Shown: piece after piece, positions 50,465-60,013 of the stretch
Layout of the letters: each line of letters starts with the position of its first letter
Numbering within the stretch: the stretch's first letter is position 1
NCBI RefSeq assembly: GCF_900473965.1
Contig: NZ_UCNJ01000012.1
Span: 124,001-188,000, forward strand
Direction: 5' to 3'
Length of the DNA: 64,000 bases
Origin: Synechococcus sp. UW179A
GTDB taxonomy: Bacteria; Cyanobacteriota; Cyanobacteriia; PCC-6307; Cyanobiaceae
Translations under genes and position numbers: made by a program
The notes under the pieces: generated by a model
What the model was told of the DNA's origin: nothing
Database searches by the model: none
What the model saw: the letters and a program-made list of their open reading frames with translations, nothing else

Positions 50465-51144
50465 ATCGATTCTTAGCTTTTGAATAAACTAAGAAAAAAA
50501 TTTTTCTCTTCAAAAAATGTGGTGCTGTTGACCACAGCAATAGCATATTGGCGGCGAATGAGTGCAACTGATTTTTAATATTTGTAATAGACTTATGCTT
50601 CGCTTGTTACACCGTTGATGAATCGTCGAAATTCATGTAAACTGGCAATTCCTTATTTTGATTGTATCAGTCACATTGAATTATAAGTCTATCGATTGAC
50701 TCATGCATAGTTGTCTTGTTCTTATTTGAAAATTTCAGGGCAGGACTTTTCGCATTAACATGGCTGAAATCGCATATAGCAATTATACCAAATCGAAGAA
50801 TCTAATGTTTATAATCGCCATTCACTGAAGGCCATGGTTTTGGAATCATTGTCTAATTGACAATTAGACTGCTCTATGGCCGTTTTTATCGAGGCGCCTC
50901 ACGCTCTGATCGGCCGATTAACTTTGGCTTGCCTCACTAGGTCTTTTGTGCTGACCTCTGCGCGCCTTGGTTGGTTGTTACTTCCCTAGTTGTTGATGTC
51001 TGGTCTCGATCACATAGCTATTGCGTTTTGTTCGATTTGCAGATTGCCACTGATCCTGATCAGTCTTCGCACTGCTAAGGCAGCTTTTCCGTCATTATCG
51101 GACCCATTTAACGGTCTAGAATTTGAATAATCGCAACTTTCATT
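50465..51144 (+). other. 680 bp without a recognisable gene
   Basis: No supported frame. AT-rich, except 50870-51000, whose composition is closer to the core genome. Confidence 0.35.
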
Positions 51145-51336
51145 GTGTCAGCGAAGAATGATAGATGGTCTTTCGCGTGGTGGTTAGTGTTTCTTGTAAT
51201 GGCATTCATTTCGATGGTGAAAGAAGGCGTAATTGTACCCAGTGCATATGGGGCGATCATCTTCGCTTTCTTCGTGGGTTGGGACGGAGCTAAAATATTT
51301 AAGAATAACAAATCATCTTTTCATAAAAATAAATGA
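51145..51336 (+). CDS. small membrane protein
   Basis: 63 residues from GTG: MSAKNDRWSFAWWLVFLVMA, FISMVKEGVIVPSAYGAIIF, AFFVGWDGAKIFKNNK. Two membrane helices and a basic tail. No family; the regular hydrophobic pattern favours a real gene. Confidence 0.4.
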   Translation: MSAKNDRWSFAWWLVFLVMAFISMVKEGVIVPSAYGAIIFAFFVGWDGAKIFKNNKSSFHKNK

Positions 51337-52167
51337 TTGATTGCAATTCATAACTGATCTCTTACCCAATAAGGCTTTATTTTTCTTCAATAACTTAATC
51401 TTTTTTATTGATAAGCCCTGAAAGTAATAGGATAATCATTTCACTCTTTATTCGTCTGGCTTGGTTAAAGTGTATCGTGAGTCTTAAATTAATTCTGCTC
51501 TAGCAATTGAGTCGCTTCCTCCAGAAGCCAGAAACTTTAACGACTTTTGTTGATACTCATTGATTCAAAAATCAAAACATAGCTTTTGTTGATCTTTGTT
51601 TTTACCTTACGTTTTTCTAACGGCAATAGTAGCTAGCTCAACCATTACAAGTTTGCCAGTTCTCCAATTGTGACAACTTTAGCGTTTACATCCTCAGGTG
51701 ATTATCTACTTCAATGAATAGAGGTCAAATTATAAAACACGAGATTTAGCTGGCAAGAGTTCGTCCCAGGATGCCTCATTTGGGCGAGTCTTATTGCAGG
51801 TGTTGTACCGCATTCTTGTATTTTCAACAGGATCTCAATATATCTGTATTTATCAATGGCCACTTTTAATTTAAATTGAATGCAAATAAAGCAAACGAAG
51901 CACCTGATTAGAGTTTTTCATTTGTGTGTCAATTGTGCTCATTGCGTGCACCTTGTCTGCGATGGTTATCATTTAGCTTGAAACATTTAGCAAGTTTGAC
52001 AATTTCTTCTAATAACTACCCCAAGTTTACTCTTTGAATTTTCAGACAATGAGAGGAGCAAAATTGTTGTAATGGATACTTTGTAGTTGCTGCTACTTAC
52101 ATTGTGTAAGGATGGCTTTACATAGAATCTCGAATCAAATAGAAAATCTCCAACTGTTGTGATTTTT
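51337..52167 (+). other. 830 bp AT-rich, no gene seen
   Basis: No frame with coding character. No hairpin stands out. Confidence 0.35.
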
Positions 52168-52335
52168 ATGGATATCCCGCCTCATTCCTTTATTAAGAGA
52201 GATGCCGGCCCAATTAAAGAATGGTGGAAGAGTCGTATTATCATGTTGATTGATACTAGAAACGAGGAAGGTGCTAGGGCCTTGTATAAAGAGTTTTACT
52301 TAGGCGATATGCCCCGGCTCCCGGAGCGCTATTAG
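52168..52335 (+). CDS. small hypothetical protein
   Basis: 55 residues: MDIPPHSFIKRDAGPIKEWW, KSRIIMLIDTRNEEGARALY, KEFYLGDMPRLPERY. Balanced charged composition and a sharp, regular helix pattern suggest that it is expressed. No family recognised. Confidence 0.4.
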   Translation: MDIPPHSFIKRDAGPIKEWWKSRIIMLIDTRNEEGARALYKEFYLGDMPRLPERY

Positions 52336-52810
52336 GTCTAATTCCTTTCAAAAAGTACGCTTGTTTTTTATCTTTTGCCATATTTAAACAAGTATTTAAT
52401 CTATTTATTGTCTCGAAATCTGGCTGCAAAGTATGATGGACTCAATCTTAGATGTTTCTTTTTGCTAAAGCAGTTTTGCTTGATGATTTTATGCACATCC
52501 CGCTTTACTCCGAGCTTTCGTAGAGTGCCATAATTGTGAATCTCATTGTGAAAGAATTTGCTTTTCGAATTTCAGTTCTTTTGTTTATCATGGGATGGTT
52601 TAACACTACCTCAAATCTTATTGTTGTCGTGCGATGAAGATTTGACTAAGTTTGAATGTTGAATATAAAATTTGTTGATCTTGTGAAGTTGCATGATCGC
52701 AATGGACTGTTCATTTGAACACTGTTTGATTTCATGTTTAAGCTCTACAAACAGCTCAGGTTGATTTAACGTTGTGATCTGCTCTGAATTGATGCTTGAT
52801 AAAAGTGACA

Positions 52811-53446
52811 TCAGTCAGGGCGTGGCTTTGGCACTCTTCCATCGATCCGCCAATATCCAAACCAATCTGGCTTCAGTTCTGTGTCGGCAATGCCTGGCTC
52901 CGGTTTTAGATGGATTTGCCACCCTTCAAGGCTGAAGATGGGTAAACAGTCATCGACTGTGTCCAGGTTGATGATGCTGTGTAAGTCATCCTTATGGACC
53001 TGTAAGGCACTACTTAGCCAACGCCGACGAGCACGTGCTTTAGCGGCTTGCTTACTGGGAGCCACAACAAGCCCAAACTGGTGCAATTCCTGCAATGAGT
53101 TGCAGTCGTAGCCTCCCAGGTTGATAAACCAAAGCTTTTCGCTCGTCGAGCTTGCCGATATCGCTTTCTCCTTTCCGACATCGTGACCCTCGATCAGCTC
53201 AATGGCGTAACCATCGACATGCCGAATGGCCTTGTAACTGTCGATATGTAATCCGCTTTTCAGCCCAAACCATTGTTGTTTTAGTTTCGGAATCGTGTCC
53301 TCAATGTTCGTGCCCACTACCCAGCGCACATCATGGAGCTCAACGTGACAATTGGCGCAGCGGCCACCCAGGACAACCAGAAATAATTCGGCGTCTTGCT
53401 CATTGCTCACACTTGAGGTCCACACTTCAGAACAAGACATCTGCAT
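52811..53446 (-). CDS. DUF1543 protein
   Basis: 211 residues: LFLVVLGGRCANCHVELHDV, RWVVGTNIEDTIPKLKQQWF, LHIDSYKAIRHVDGYAIELI, then WFINLGGYDCNSLQELHQFG. The LGGR...ELHDxxxVxG block and the HIDSY-xxDGY block are the DUF1543 signature; here the unit appears twice in diverged form. Function unknown, found in many bacteria. Confidence 0.8.
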   Translation of the reverse strand: MQMSCSEVWTSSVSNEQDAELFLVVLGGRCANCHVELHDVRWVVGTNIEDTIPKLKQQWFGLKSGLHIDSYKAIRHVDGYAIELIEGHDVGKEKAISASSTSEKLWFINLGGYDCNSLQELHQFGLVVAPSKQAAKARARRRWLSSALQVHKDDLHSIINLDTVDDCLPIFSLEGWQIHLKPEPGIADTELKPDWFGYWRIDGRVPKPRPD

Positions 53447-53815
53447 TCAGCCATGTTGCCATTTTTCATAAGGGAGCAGGCTTAAGGGCGACAGTGGTTC
53501 TGACCCTTGGTCTGCTGCTCCAGCTCCACCTGTGCAGACCCCTGCACGGCCTTTTCGTTGATCTTTGACCGGAACCAAAGGATCACACGGATCGGTCCGC
53601 CGGGGCAGCCTCAAGCCCTGTTGCGCTTCTCAAAGATCCGTAGTGCTGTTGGCCCTGGCATTTAATCGTTTCTCTGACAGCGCTTTGCCTGTTTCCCCTT
53701 GATGTGATAGCAAACATCATCTTGATCGTGTCACTGTTGTTGAATCACCTGTTTGAGTGATCCCCGTTCATTTTTCAGCACATGGCTTTAGAGTTCAGCC
53801 ACTCATGAAGCATTG

Positions 53816-54049
53816 ATGGCTTGGGAATACACACAGCTACGCTTTGTTCCCCGTGGCAAGAGCTGGACGGGAGAGATTGAAGAGCTATGGCTGGATGACA
53901 AACCTTTGATCTCCAGAAACCATCCTCAGCAGGTCAGTTTGGTTGAGCTGATGAATGAACTCGGTGCTCAAGGCTGGGAATTGGTGACATATGCCCAACC
54001 CTTCACCGGTTACCACGGAGGTTGCTACACCTTCAAGCGCCAGACCTAA
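53816..54049 (+). CDS. small protein, DUF4177-like
   Basis: 77 residues: MAWEYTQLRFVPRGKSWTGE, QVSLVELMNELGAQGWELVT, YHGGCYTFKRQT. The WEY...LNxLGxxGWELV...FKR pattern matches the small DUF4177 family, a one-helix beta-sheet fold. A TTG directly in front could also start it. Confidence 0.65.
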   Translation: MAWEYTQLRFVPRGKSWTGEIEELWLDDKPLISRNHPQQVSLVELMNELGAQGWELVTYAQPFTGYHGGCYTFKRQT

Positions 54050-54226
54050 AGTCACCAACAAAATCCCCTAAATTGCGACTGCACTGGTGTAGATGCTGTT
54101 TTAAAGAGCTTGATGGCTAGACCAGCAATGATTGCTCCCATTGAGTTTGATCGGCAGTTATGTGGAATCTTTGCTTTCAGTTCAGCGGTTGTTGCGTCCA
54201 ATACAAACACCAGAATTGCTGAGGAT

Positions 54227-54388
54227 TTACATGATGTCAAACCTTTCTATGGCCAATTGATGCACTACCGATAACTCAGCAAGGGCATCCAGTTTTTGTT
54301 GTGCTTGGCTCAGCACTGCATTTCCATGGGGAGCGTAGGCTTTGATTAAGGCAACTCCTTCAGAGGCTTCTGTCTTGGCGCGTTCCAT
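54227..54388 (-). CDS. small hypothetical helical protein
   Basis: 53 residues: MERAKTEASEGVALIKAYAP, HGNAVLSQAQQKLDALAELS, VVHQLAIERFDIM. Amphipathic helices without a family. In-frame codons upstream of the ATG (NEIQLELF) continue the helix for several residues, so it may be the end of a longer decayed gene. Confidence 0.35.
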   Translation of the reverse strand: MERAKTEASEGVALIKAYAPHGNAVLSQAQQKLDALAELSVVHQLAIERFDIM

Positions 54389-54782
54389 GAAGAGCTCAAG
54401 TTGTATTTCATTGGTTCATGGAGATCATTTGTTGATGGGCTGGCCCAGCGAGAACTGTTAATAATTTTGAAATGGCTTGATGCGTTTCATTTGTGCTGAT
54501 TTTTATAGACTTTAATGTTTTTTGCATTTTTTTTTCTTTACGGCCATACTGATTAGCTCAGCATCAGTGTGACCAGAAGAAAATCTTTTAAATGTTCTGT
54601 ATTTAAGCATAATCTCTGGATACTATTTTGGCTTTTCAAATTTGATAAGTTATAACTCTGTGGGCCAAAGTATCGATTCACCATTGTTTCAACTGAGAAT
54701 GACTCCATTTTTAACCATTTCTAGTCATTTGCCGTCCTCTGAGTTACTAGTTTAAAATAAATCCCTTAGATCATTGCCTGTA

Positions 54783-55103
54783 ATGCAGTTCCGAGACTTC
54801 AATAAACAAGTTGCTTTGTTCGTTACAGAAAAGGTTGGCACAATGACCTGTGCCTATTTGTTTGCGTTCATCGCCTTGATTTCGTTACCCGAAGCGTTGT
54901 CATCAGAAGATCCTTTAGAAATTGTTTCTTGGATTGCCGAAACATTTCTTCAGTTGGTTCTTCTTTCGATCATTATTGTTGGTCAGAATATCCAAAGTGA
55001 AATTGCTGAACAACAGGCTCAGACTGATCGCGACACTTTGGTCGCTATCAAAAAGCTTGCAGAGGAAATCCATGTCGTAGCTACCCAATCGCAATCCAAT
55101 TGA
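54783..55103 (+). CDS. two-span membrane protein, unknown
   Basis: 106 residues from ATG 54783: FNKQVALFVTEKVGTMTCAY, then two helices (LFAFIALISLPEAL, IAETFLQLVLLSIIIVGQNI) and a Gln/Glu-rich cytoplasmic helix (QSEIAEQQAQTDRDTLVAIK). The pattern recalls the DUF1003/low-affinity iron permease-like small proteins but is not certain. Confidence 0.55.
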   Translation: MQFRDFNKQVALFVTEKVGTMTCAYLFAFIALISLPEALSSEDPLEIVSWIAETFLQLVLLSIIIVGQNIQSEIAEQQAQTDRDTLVAIKKLAEEIHVVATQSQSN

Positions 55104-55230
55104 TTGTGCTTTTTGATTGTTAGATAAGCTTCATGTGAGCTATGGACTGTCCTGCTGAACTAAGCCTGCAAATTTCAATGGTTGCTTCTTTCTTCTCTGT
55201 CTAGTGTAAAAGAGCGATAGTTCTCGACCA

Positions 55231-55719
55231 ATGGCTACTGAATCACCAGAAACAAATACCAATTCACCAGCACACTGTGGTTCGAAACCAAAAAAAGTTG
55301 CATTTGGGATTGCCCCGCTCGGAGTTGTCGCCATTGGAATCGTTCCTATGGGTGTGGTTTGTATTGGTGTGGTGCCAATGGGAGTAGTAGGCATAGGACT
55401 TGTATCAATGGGAGCTGTTACTGCGTCTGTTGTTGGTATGGGATTACTTTCCGTCGGATTAAATACAATGGCGGTTTGGACAGCGGGCCCGCTGAGCATG
55501 GGATTCGTCAATTTAACCGGAACTAAGCAACAAATCCCTCATATTCACCATTCACACCCTCATGCATTGAAGAAGAATTCCCATCTTGAAAGTCAATTAA
55601 TGTATACCGACGAAAAAATGGCACGTCTCGCGGCCCAGCGAATGGGTTGCAATGATGTTTTGAAGGTTGGTGGTTATTGGAAGCCTTGTTATCAAGCTGA
55701 CCATACTGAAGTTGATTAG
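55231..55719 (+). CDS. Gly/Val/Met-rich repeat protein with C-terminal DUF3721-like domain
   Basis: 162 residues. Residues 24-75 are about five copies of a ten-residue repeat: GIAPLGVVAI, GIVPMGVVCI, GVVPMGVVGI, GLVSMGAVTA, forming a long hydrophobic Gly-Met zipper-like segment. A His-rich linker follows (HIHHSHPH). Residues ~122-158 (YTDEKMARLAAQRMGCNDVL, KVGGYWKPC) match DUF3721, which usually stands alone. Membrane insertion or amyloid-like packing of the repeat is possible. Metal binding by the His and Cys is a guess. Confidence 0.65.
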   Translation: MATESPETNTNSPAHCGSKPKKVAFGIAPLGVVAIGIVPMGVVCIGVVPMGVVGIGLVSMGAVTASVVGMGLLSVGLNTMAVWTAGPLSMGFVNLTGTKQQIPHIHHSHPHALKKNSHLESQLMYTDEKMARLAAQRMGCNDVLKVGGYWKPCYQADHTEVD

Positions 55720-56137
55720 TGTTCTGCAAACACTATTTTTCTTCTGGCCCTTTGAAACAATAATTCCCATATATATCTATTTTAACGTTTATGATTGTAT
55801 TTTAAGATGTTTCAATCTTATCAAGCAGTATAATGCTTTGATATCTCTATCCTGCAAGTTGTGCTCGTAGCTCTCACTTGCTCTCGTTAATTCCCCGCCA
55901 TTTTTTACGATTGCAAATATTTTGATTCATCTCTTCTCTATGTCTGATTAGTAATCTCTAAAACAACTAGAATATCAATTTCGTAATAGCGTCAGATTGA
56001 TTCTTTGATTTTTGCATTTGTCGTTATTTGTGTTTCAGCTAACCACTAGGCTTTGCTTGCTTTCTTTTTAGATATTTAATCCATGCTATGATTGTCATCC
56101 TGTAGACATAACCTATTAAACCTATTTTCCGTATAGC
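55720..56137 (+). other. 418 bp AT-rich, no gene seen
   Basis: No frame with coding character on either strand. Confidence 0.35.
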
Positions 56138-56323
56138 TTAGTTATCAATCTGTTTGACTATTTTGTTTGTTTGATCAATTACGCGTACAGATCTTTTGAT
56201 TTTATCGCTAAGGGATTTTGCCCAGTAAATTGCCACCTGTTTGCTACCTGTCGATCCATGCAGATGCCATTCTTGGAATGGGTTCAACTCTTCGATTCTA
56301 TATTTATTTTGATGAGTAGCCAT
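56138..56323 (-). CDS. small hypothetical protein
   Basis: 61 residues: MATHQNKYRIEELNPFQEWH, LHGSTGSKQVAIYWAKSLSD, KIKRSVRVIDQTNKIVKQID. Mixed alpha/beta; the ending RVIDxxNKIVxxI is a typical strand pair. No family recognised. Confidence 0.45.
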   Translation of the reverse strand: MATHQNKYRIEELNPFQEWHLHGSTGSKQVAIYWAKSLSDKIKRSVRVIDQTNKIVKQIDN

Positions 56324-56413
56324 TTAAAAAGTTAGAATATCTTGACAGTTATTATATATACTAAACTTAATTCTCTGACTGCTTTACTTTGGACTAATAA
56401 TGACAATTTATTT

Positions 56414-56530
56414 TTATTGCAGTAGATACACTTCTAGCGACCATCCAAAAAGGAATGAGAGTACGACAGAAAAGGCAAGATAAAAATATTGGTTGCTTAG
56501 ATGAAAATAAGGTGCTTTGCGGTCACTCAT
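56414..56530 (-). CDS. 38-residue single-span membrane peptide
   Basis: MSDRKAPYFHLSNQYFYLAF then SVVLSFLFGWSLEVYLLQ: one membrane helix. A good ribosome binding site AGAGGA lies six bases before the ATG, unusual among the small frames of this region and the main reason to accept it. Function unknown. Confidence 0.5.
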   Translation of the reverse strand: MSDRKAPYFHLSNQYFYLAFSVVLSFLFGWSLEVYLLQ

Positions 56531-56807
56531 TTCGATCCTCTTTTATTCTTATTAAGATAAGGACAAATGGCTTTTGTCGAGTGCTTAAGCCTGTCAAAAC
56601 TTTTGTATCTGCGAATCTCATTTGTCACTAGTTCTCAATTGTTACCTGGCTCCATGTCCCAAGGTTAGTCGGGTTGGCTTTGATTTAACTTATAGTTATA
56701 TTATTGATAGTCCTAATTCTATTGATATTTGAAGCTAAGAAGTTTGTATTCACAAACTATATTTTATTTGTTTAAATCACTATTTTGTAACCCTCAATAC
56801 CATTGAT

Positions 56808-57110
56808 TTACAACGCAGGATCAAATGGATGTGGATGATCAGGAAGGCTAACTTGATACAGAGTGTCCTCGATCGGCTTCCACTGCACGAGATGGAGGGG
56901 ATTGATTTTATGCTTATCTAAACAATCCCATATATCGTTTCCTGATAACGATGCTTTTGACCAGTGATCGCCCTGGCTGATCATCTGCTCCCTCACATAG
57001 TCTTTCCAATTGTCCCATTTAATTTCAGGGTAGCTATTGATAAATTCATCAAGAATCACGATGTGAAAATCCATTGATTGATCACTCAATACAGTAATGG
57101 GATATTTCAT
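56808..57110 (-). CDS. hypothetical protein
   Basis: 100 residues: MKYPITVLSDQSMDFHIVIL, DEFINSYPEIKWDNWKDYVR, LVQWKPIEDTLYQVSLPDHP. No family recognised, but the composition is that of a globular protein rich in Asp, Trp and Pro. Confidence 0.5.
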   Translation of the reverse strand: MKYPITVLSDQSMDFHIVILDEFINSYPEIKWDNWKDYVREQMISQGDHWSKASLSGNDIWDCLDKHKINPLHLVQWKPIEDTLYQVSLPDHPHPFDPAL

Positions 57111-57654
57111 TATTATACGGGGTAAGGGGCTTCCTTCAAAAACTTATCCTCATTGATCGCTTTATCCAAGATTTATCTTTCACACGTTGATCACAGGCTT
57201 GTTTAAGGTTTATTTTGGAAATCAATCAATGAGTGGCTGCCGTTTGAGCTGCGTTGATCGTTAGTATCACTTTCATCGATTGTTGAATGGTTGAAACTCT
57301 ATGGAGAATTCAAAGCGCTACGATTTTGTACTGATCAGATTTGGGATTAACTTAGCTGCCTCTTGCTTAGCTTGATTTGTTTTACTAGTGATCTTGCTAA
57401 ATCCTGTATTTGATTGGTTTACTTGTTTCGTTTCAATGTTAGAATCCATATTTAATTGGCTCAAATTGGAGTAGTTGAGTTTAGTTTTGAGCAATGTTCT
57501 TATTTGTCTTTAGGTTTAGTCTTAGATTCGGCGCGATCGGGTTTTATTGCATAAATTTGAGTAATTTGTTAGATTTTTGTCTTTCATCAACCAAGCAAAC
57601 CTCCGCTTTGAGCGGGGACTTGATTGGTTGTGATCATCTGCTACTAAACCTTGA

Positions 57655-57927
57655 TCAATTTTCTGTATAGGTTTTAACGACTGTGCTTTCAATGATATGT
57701 CCTGATCCTTTTATCATATCTTTGTTTTCCTCGAAAAGTTTTTGTGCGACACCAATAGGTGCTTGCTGAACAGCACAAACTTGAGATGGATCGTCCTTGC
57801 TATTACCACGGAACAGTGTTTTGATACCAGCTGATGTGTGCATATTAGTAACATCCTCACTGTCATAGATCTTGACCCATTCTGTGAAAGGGACGCTCAG
57901 GCTAAATGTCCAGATCGTGGTTTCCAT
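57655..57927 (-). CDS. DUF3764 protein
   Basis: 90 residues: METTIWTFSLSVPFTEWVKI, SAGIKTLFRGNSKDDPSQVC, AVQQAPIGVAQKLFEENKDM, IKGSGHIIESTVVKTYTEN. This fits the small marine cyanobacterial DUF3764 family (a dimeric alpha/beta-barrel-like fold is expected). Its start is the second of two ATG codons. Confidence 0.75.
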   Translation of the reverse strand: METTIWTFSLSVPFTEWVKIYDSEDVTNMHTSAGIKTLFRGNSKDDPSQVCAVQQAPIGVAQKLFEENKDMIKGSGHIIESTVVKTYTEN

Positions 57928-57930
57928 CAC

Positions 57931-58696
57931 TTTGAATCATGTCGGCATTTTATTCTTGCACTAGTACTCTCGTTTGATCAGGTTGCTATGTGCCAGTCTG
58001 TCCCCCTGTTTTCTCAAGGATCAGCAATGTTGAGAACGAGAACTGGATGTTTTGATTCTCACAGTAGACCCTTGGTTTCTGCATTAGACACAGTGGTGAA
58101 TCAGAAAGCAGTAATGTTGTCCGTTCCTTCAATTTGGCTGTAAATGCATCAACCATTTTACTTCCTTTATAAACTGATCTGGTGAAGTTTGGTCACACAC
58201 CAGGATACTTTTGCCTTCCACGAAGCTACAACCCAATCGATGAAGCCTTGGAGATTCCTGCCACCAGGTGTGTTGGTCTCTTTCATTGATCCATCCTCAG
58301 AGGGGGTTGCTTCATTGTTATTACCCTTCACCAATTCAGTTTCCGTATTGCGGCTCGATTTTATATAGAATTAGCTCTTCGGTTGCGCAAATTGGTGTTG
58401 CAACAAGAATACTTATATCAGTGAAATAGGCAACTACAGGACAGTGATCTTTCCTTAATTGATTCGTTTGATACCATTGTCGTTTATGCAGAGATGAAAA
58501 GTCAGATTTGGTTCTATCCTCACTCCAGAGCTGTGAGGTCGAGCGGCTGATCCTGTATCTGCAAAAGTTATCCATGATCACTATGCCAACAACGTTGTGG
58601 AGCTGTTCTTTGATAGTCGCTATGTCCTGAATCGATTGTGGCTTAAGACGATGCTTCCCTCCATGGGCTATTTGCCGACTAATGCCCCTTCACGCA
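57931..58696 (+). other. 766 bp without a well-supported gene
   Basis: A short minus-strand frame around 58182-58345 (MKETNTPGGRNLQGFIDWVV) could be a relic; the rest shows nothing. Confidence 0.35.
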
Positions 58697-59059
58697 ATGA
58701 TCAGAACCACATTCATCGCTGCAGCGCTCACCCTCACTGGATTAACTGTCGAGGCTAAAGGAAGCAGTCACGTTATCCCCTGCCAATTCAATGGAGGAAC
58801 TTGGACCGAGGTCCGTTACATCAAGCAAGGTGAATTTCGTAAATTTACTTTGATTTGGCAAGATGGTCCAAGAATGTCTTACGTTTGGGATAAACCTGGA
58901 CATGGAACTTTTACATTTATGCTCACTGACAGATTAGGTGGAAGATGGGGCTGGGACTATGTCGGTGACCGAAAATATTTAAAAGATAATAGTGGCTTCA
59001 CGCTTACAAACTATGAGAATAAGAATGTGATTAAATGCTTGGGGATTGGTATGCCATAG
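58697..59059 (+). CDS. exported hypothetical protein
   Basis: 120 residues from ATG 58697 (MIRTTFIAAALTLTGLTVEA, cleavage after VEA). The mature protein is beta-rich: CQFNGGTWTEVRYIKQGEFR, LIWQDGPRMSYVWDKPG, TFTFMLTDRLGGRWGWDY, with a Cys near each end probably joined. The fold looks like a small beta sandwich. No family named. Confidence 0.55.
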   Translation: MIRTTFIAAALTLTGLTVEAKGSSHVIPCQFNGGTWTEVRYIKQGEFRKFTLIWQDGPRMSYVWDKPGHGTFTFMLTDRLGGRWGWDYVGDRKYLKDNSGFTLTNYENKNVIKCLGIGMP

Positions 59060-59217
59060 GTGTAGAATGACATCAGATTGTCTATGGATATGTAATACTC
59101 GGATTGACCATGGTTGTGGCGTCGCCCGTAACCACTCGAGCAATGCTAACAGTGTCTGAATTCATTCATGTGGTTACTTTTATCCCTATTCTAGAGCCTT
59201 CTTTTTATCTCCTTTTG

Positions 59218-59288
59218 CTCAATAGCGCACAATAGTGCCAGGCCTTGAAGGCTGGTTTATGGAATTCGTCAGACTATTGAAGAACTCC
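59218..59288 (-). repeat. degraded Nif11 intergenic cassette
   Basis: CGCACAATAGTGCCAGGCCTTGAAGG and a shortened spacer; the terminator stem is largely lost (AGCAGGGGCTGGG). It lies downstream of the interrupted gene at 59289. Confidence 0.5.
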
Positions 59289-59540
59289 TCAGCAGGGGCT
59301 GGGATTGTCCGGTCCACCTTGATCCGACGTAAAAGCGTAAAAGTAACCACCACTAACGCCTTCCAGCTCCTCTTCAGAAAGCTCTTAGGCCTTATTGAGC
59401 TCATCAGCAGAAATACTAAACCCTGCTTCTTTGGCAATTGCTACCACTGCATCGGAATCGGCTGCAGCTTTGAGCTTCTCTTGAAGGCTGGTGTTGCCTT
59501 TGGCGCAAGCCAAGAAAGCGTTGAGTTGTTCTTGTGTCAT
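59289..59540 (-). pseudogene. Nif11 precursor interrupted by TAA at codon 52
   Basis: 84 codons in one frame: MTQEQLNAFLACAKGNTSLQ ... SADELNKA, TAA, ELSEEELEGVSGG, core YFYAFTSDQGGPDNPSPC with one Cys. The stop falls in the place of the linker before the Glu-rich leader end. The rest is intact, so it is a recent inactivation. The cassette promoter upstream is intact. Confidence 0.78.
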
Positions 59541-59693
59541 GGCTATCGGGAGTCTTGCAAGGTTATAGCAACGATATCTTGAAGCATTTTGCTAATACTT
59601 ACTGCGCTCAATTGTGCCAGGTATTGGATGTCTTTTTAAGCGAATATGGAGGTCGTTGAATAAATAAAAAGCCCCTGCTACGCAAGGGCTTTG
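59541..59693 (-). repeat. Nif11 intergenic cassette
   Basis: Promoter half TCGTTGCTATAACCTTGCAAG, CGCTCAATTGTGCCAGG core and terminator AGCCCTTGCGTAGCAGGGGCT with a T tract at 59664-59693. Confidence 0.73.
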
Positions 59694-59758
59694 AGTGTTA
59701 AGGCTGTGCCCGTAATTTTTGTTTATAGTGATGTTTTTCGATAATGGCATTGATTCAA

Positions 59759-60013
59759 TCAGCATGCCACCGATGGATCACAACCCCAGCATATGATCGT
59801 GGGGATGCTTATAGTTCCTCCAGCCGCATTCTCCAGCTCTCTTTCTGAAAGTCTTGATTGAGCCTTATTGAGGCCATCTGCAGAGACACTATATCCAGCT
59901 TCTTGGGCAATTACAGCAACTGCATTGGCATCGGCTGCTGCTCTTAGCTTCTCCTGAAGGCTGCTGTTGCCTTTGGCGTTAGCCAGGAAAGCTGTCAGTT
60001 GTTCTTGAGTCAT
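59759..60013 (-). CDS. Nif11-leader precursor peptide, three-Cys core
   Basis: 84 residues of the MTQEQ subtype; leader ends ELENAAGG at 66. The 18-residue core TISIPTIICWGCDPSVAC has Thr67, Ser69, Thr72, Cys75, Cys78, Ser81 and Cys84. Like 28715, it is driven by the phased TCTGGTG element. It lies 27 kb from the main array, close to the right border of the accessory region. Confidence 0.88.
   Translation of the reverse strand: MTQEQLTAFLANAKGNSSLQEKLRAAADANAVAVIAQEAGYSVSADGLNKAQSRLSERELENAAGGTISIPTIICWGCDPSVAC

Noticed and set aside
58182-58345. Minus-strand frame MKETNTPGGRNLQGFIDWVV with a GTG upstream
   Set aside because: Contains GG and a Cys, so it was checked as another precursor, but the leader matches none of the three families.
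18367-60013. Programmed stop-codon readthrough in interrupted peptides
   Set aside because: Stops are TAG, TAA and TGA at unrelated positions without a shared context, which fits ordinary decay better.
14745-60013. LanM, LanT or other peptide-modifying and exporting genes within the window
   Set aside because: No frame has LanM zinc ligands, a C39 peptidase or a matching ABC permease; the only ABC ATPase (37374) has no protease domain.
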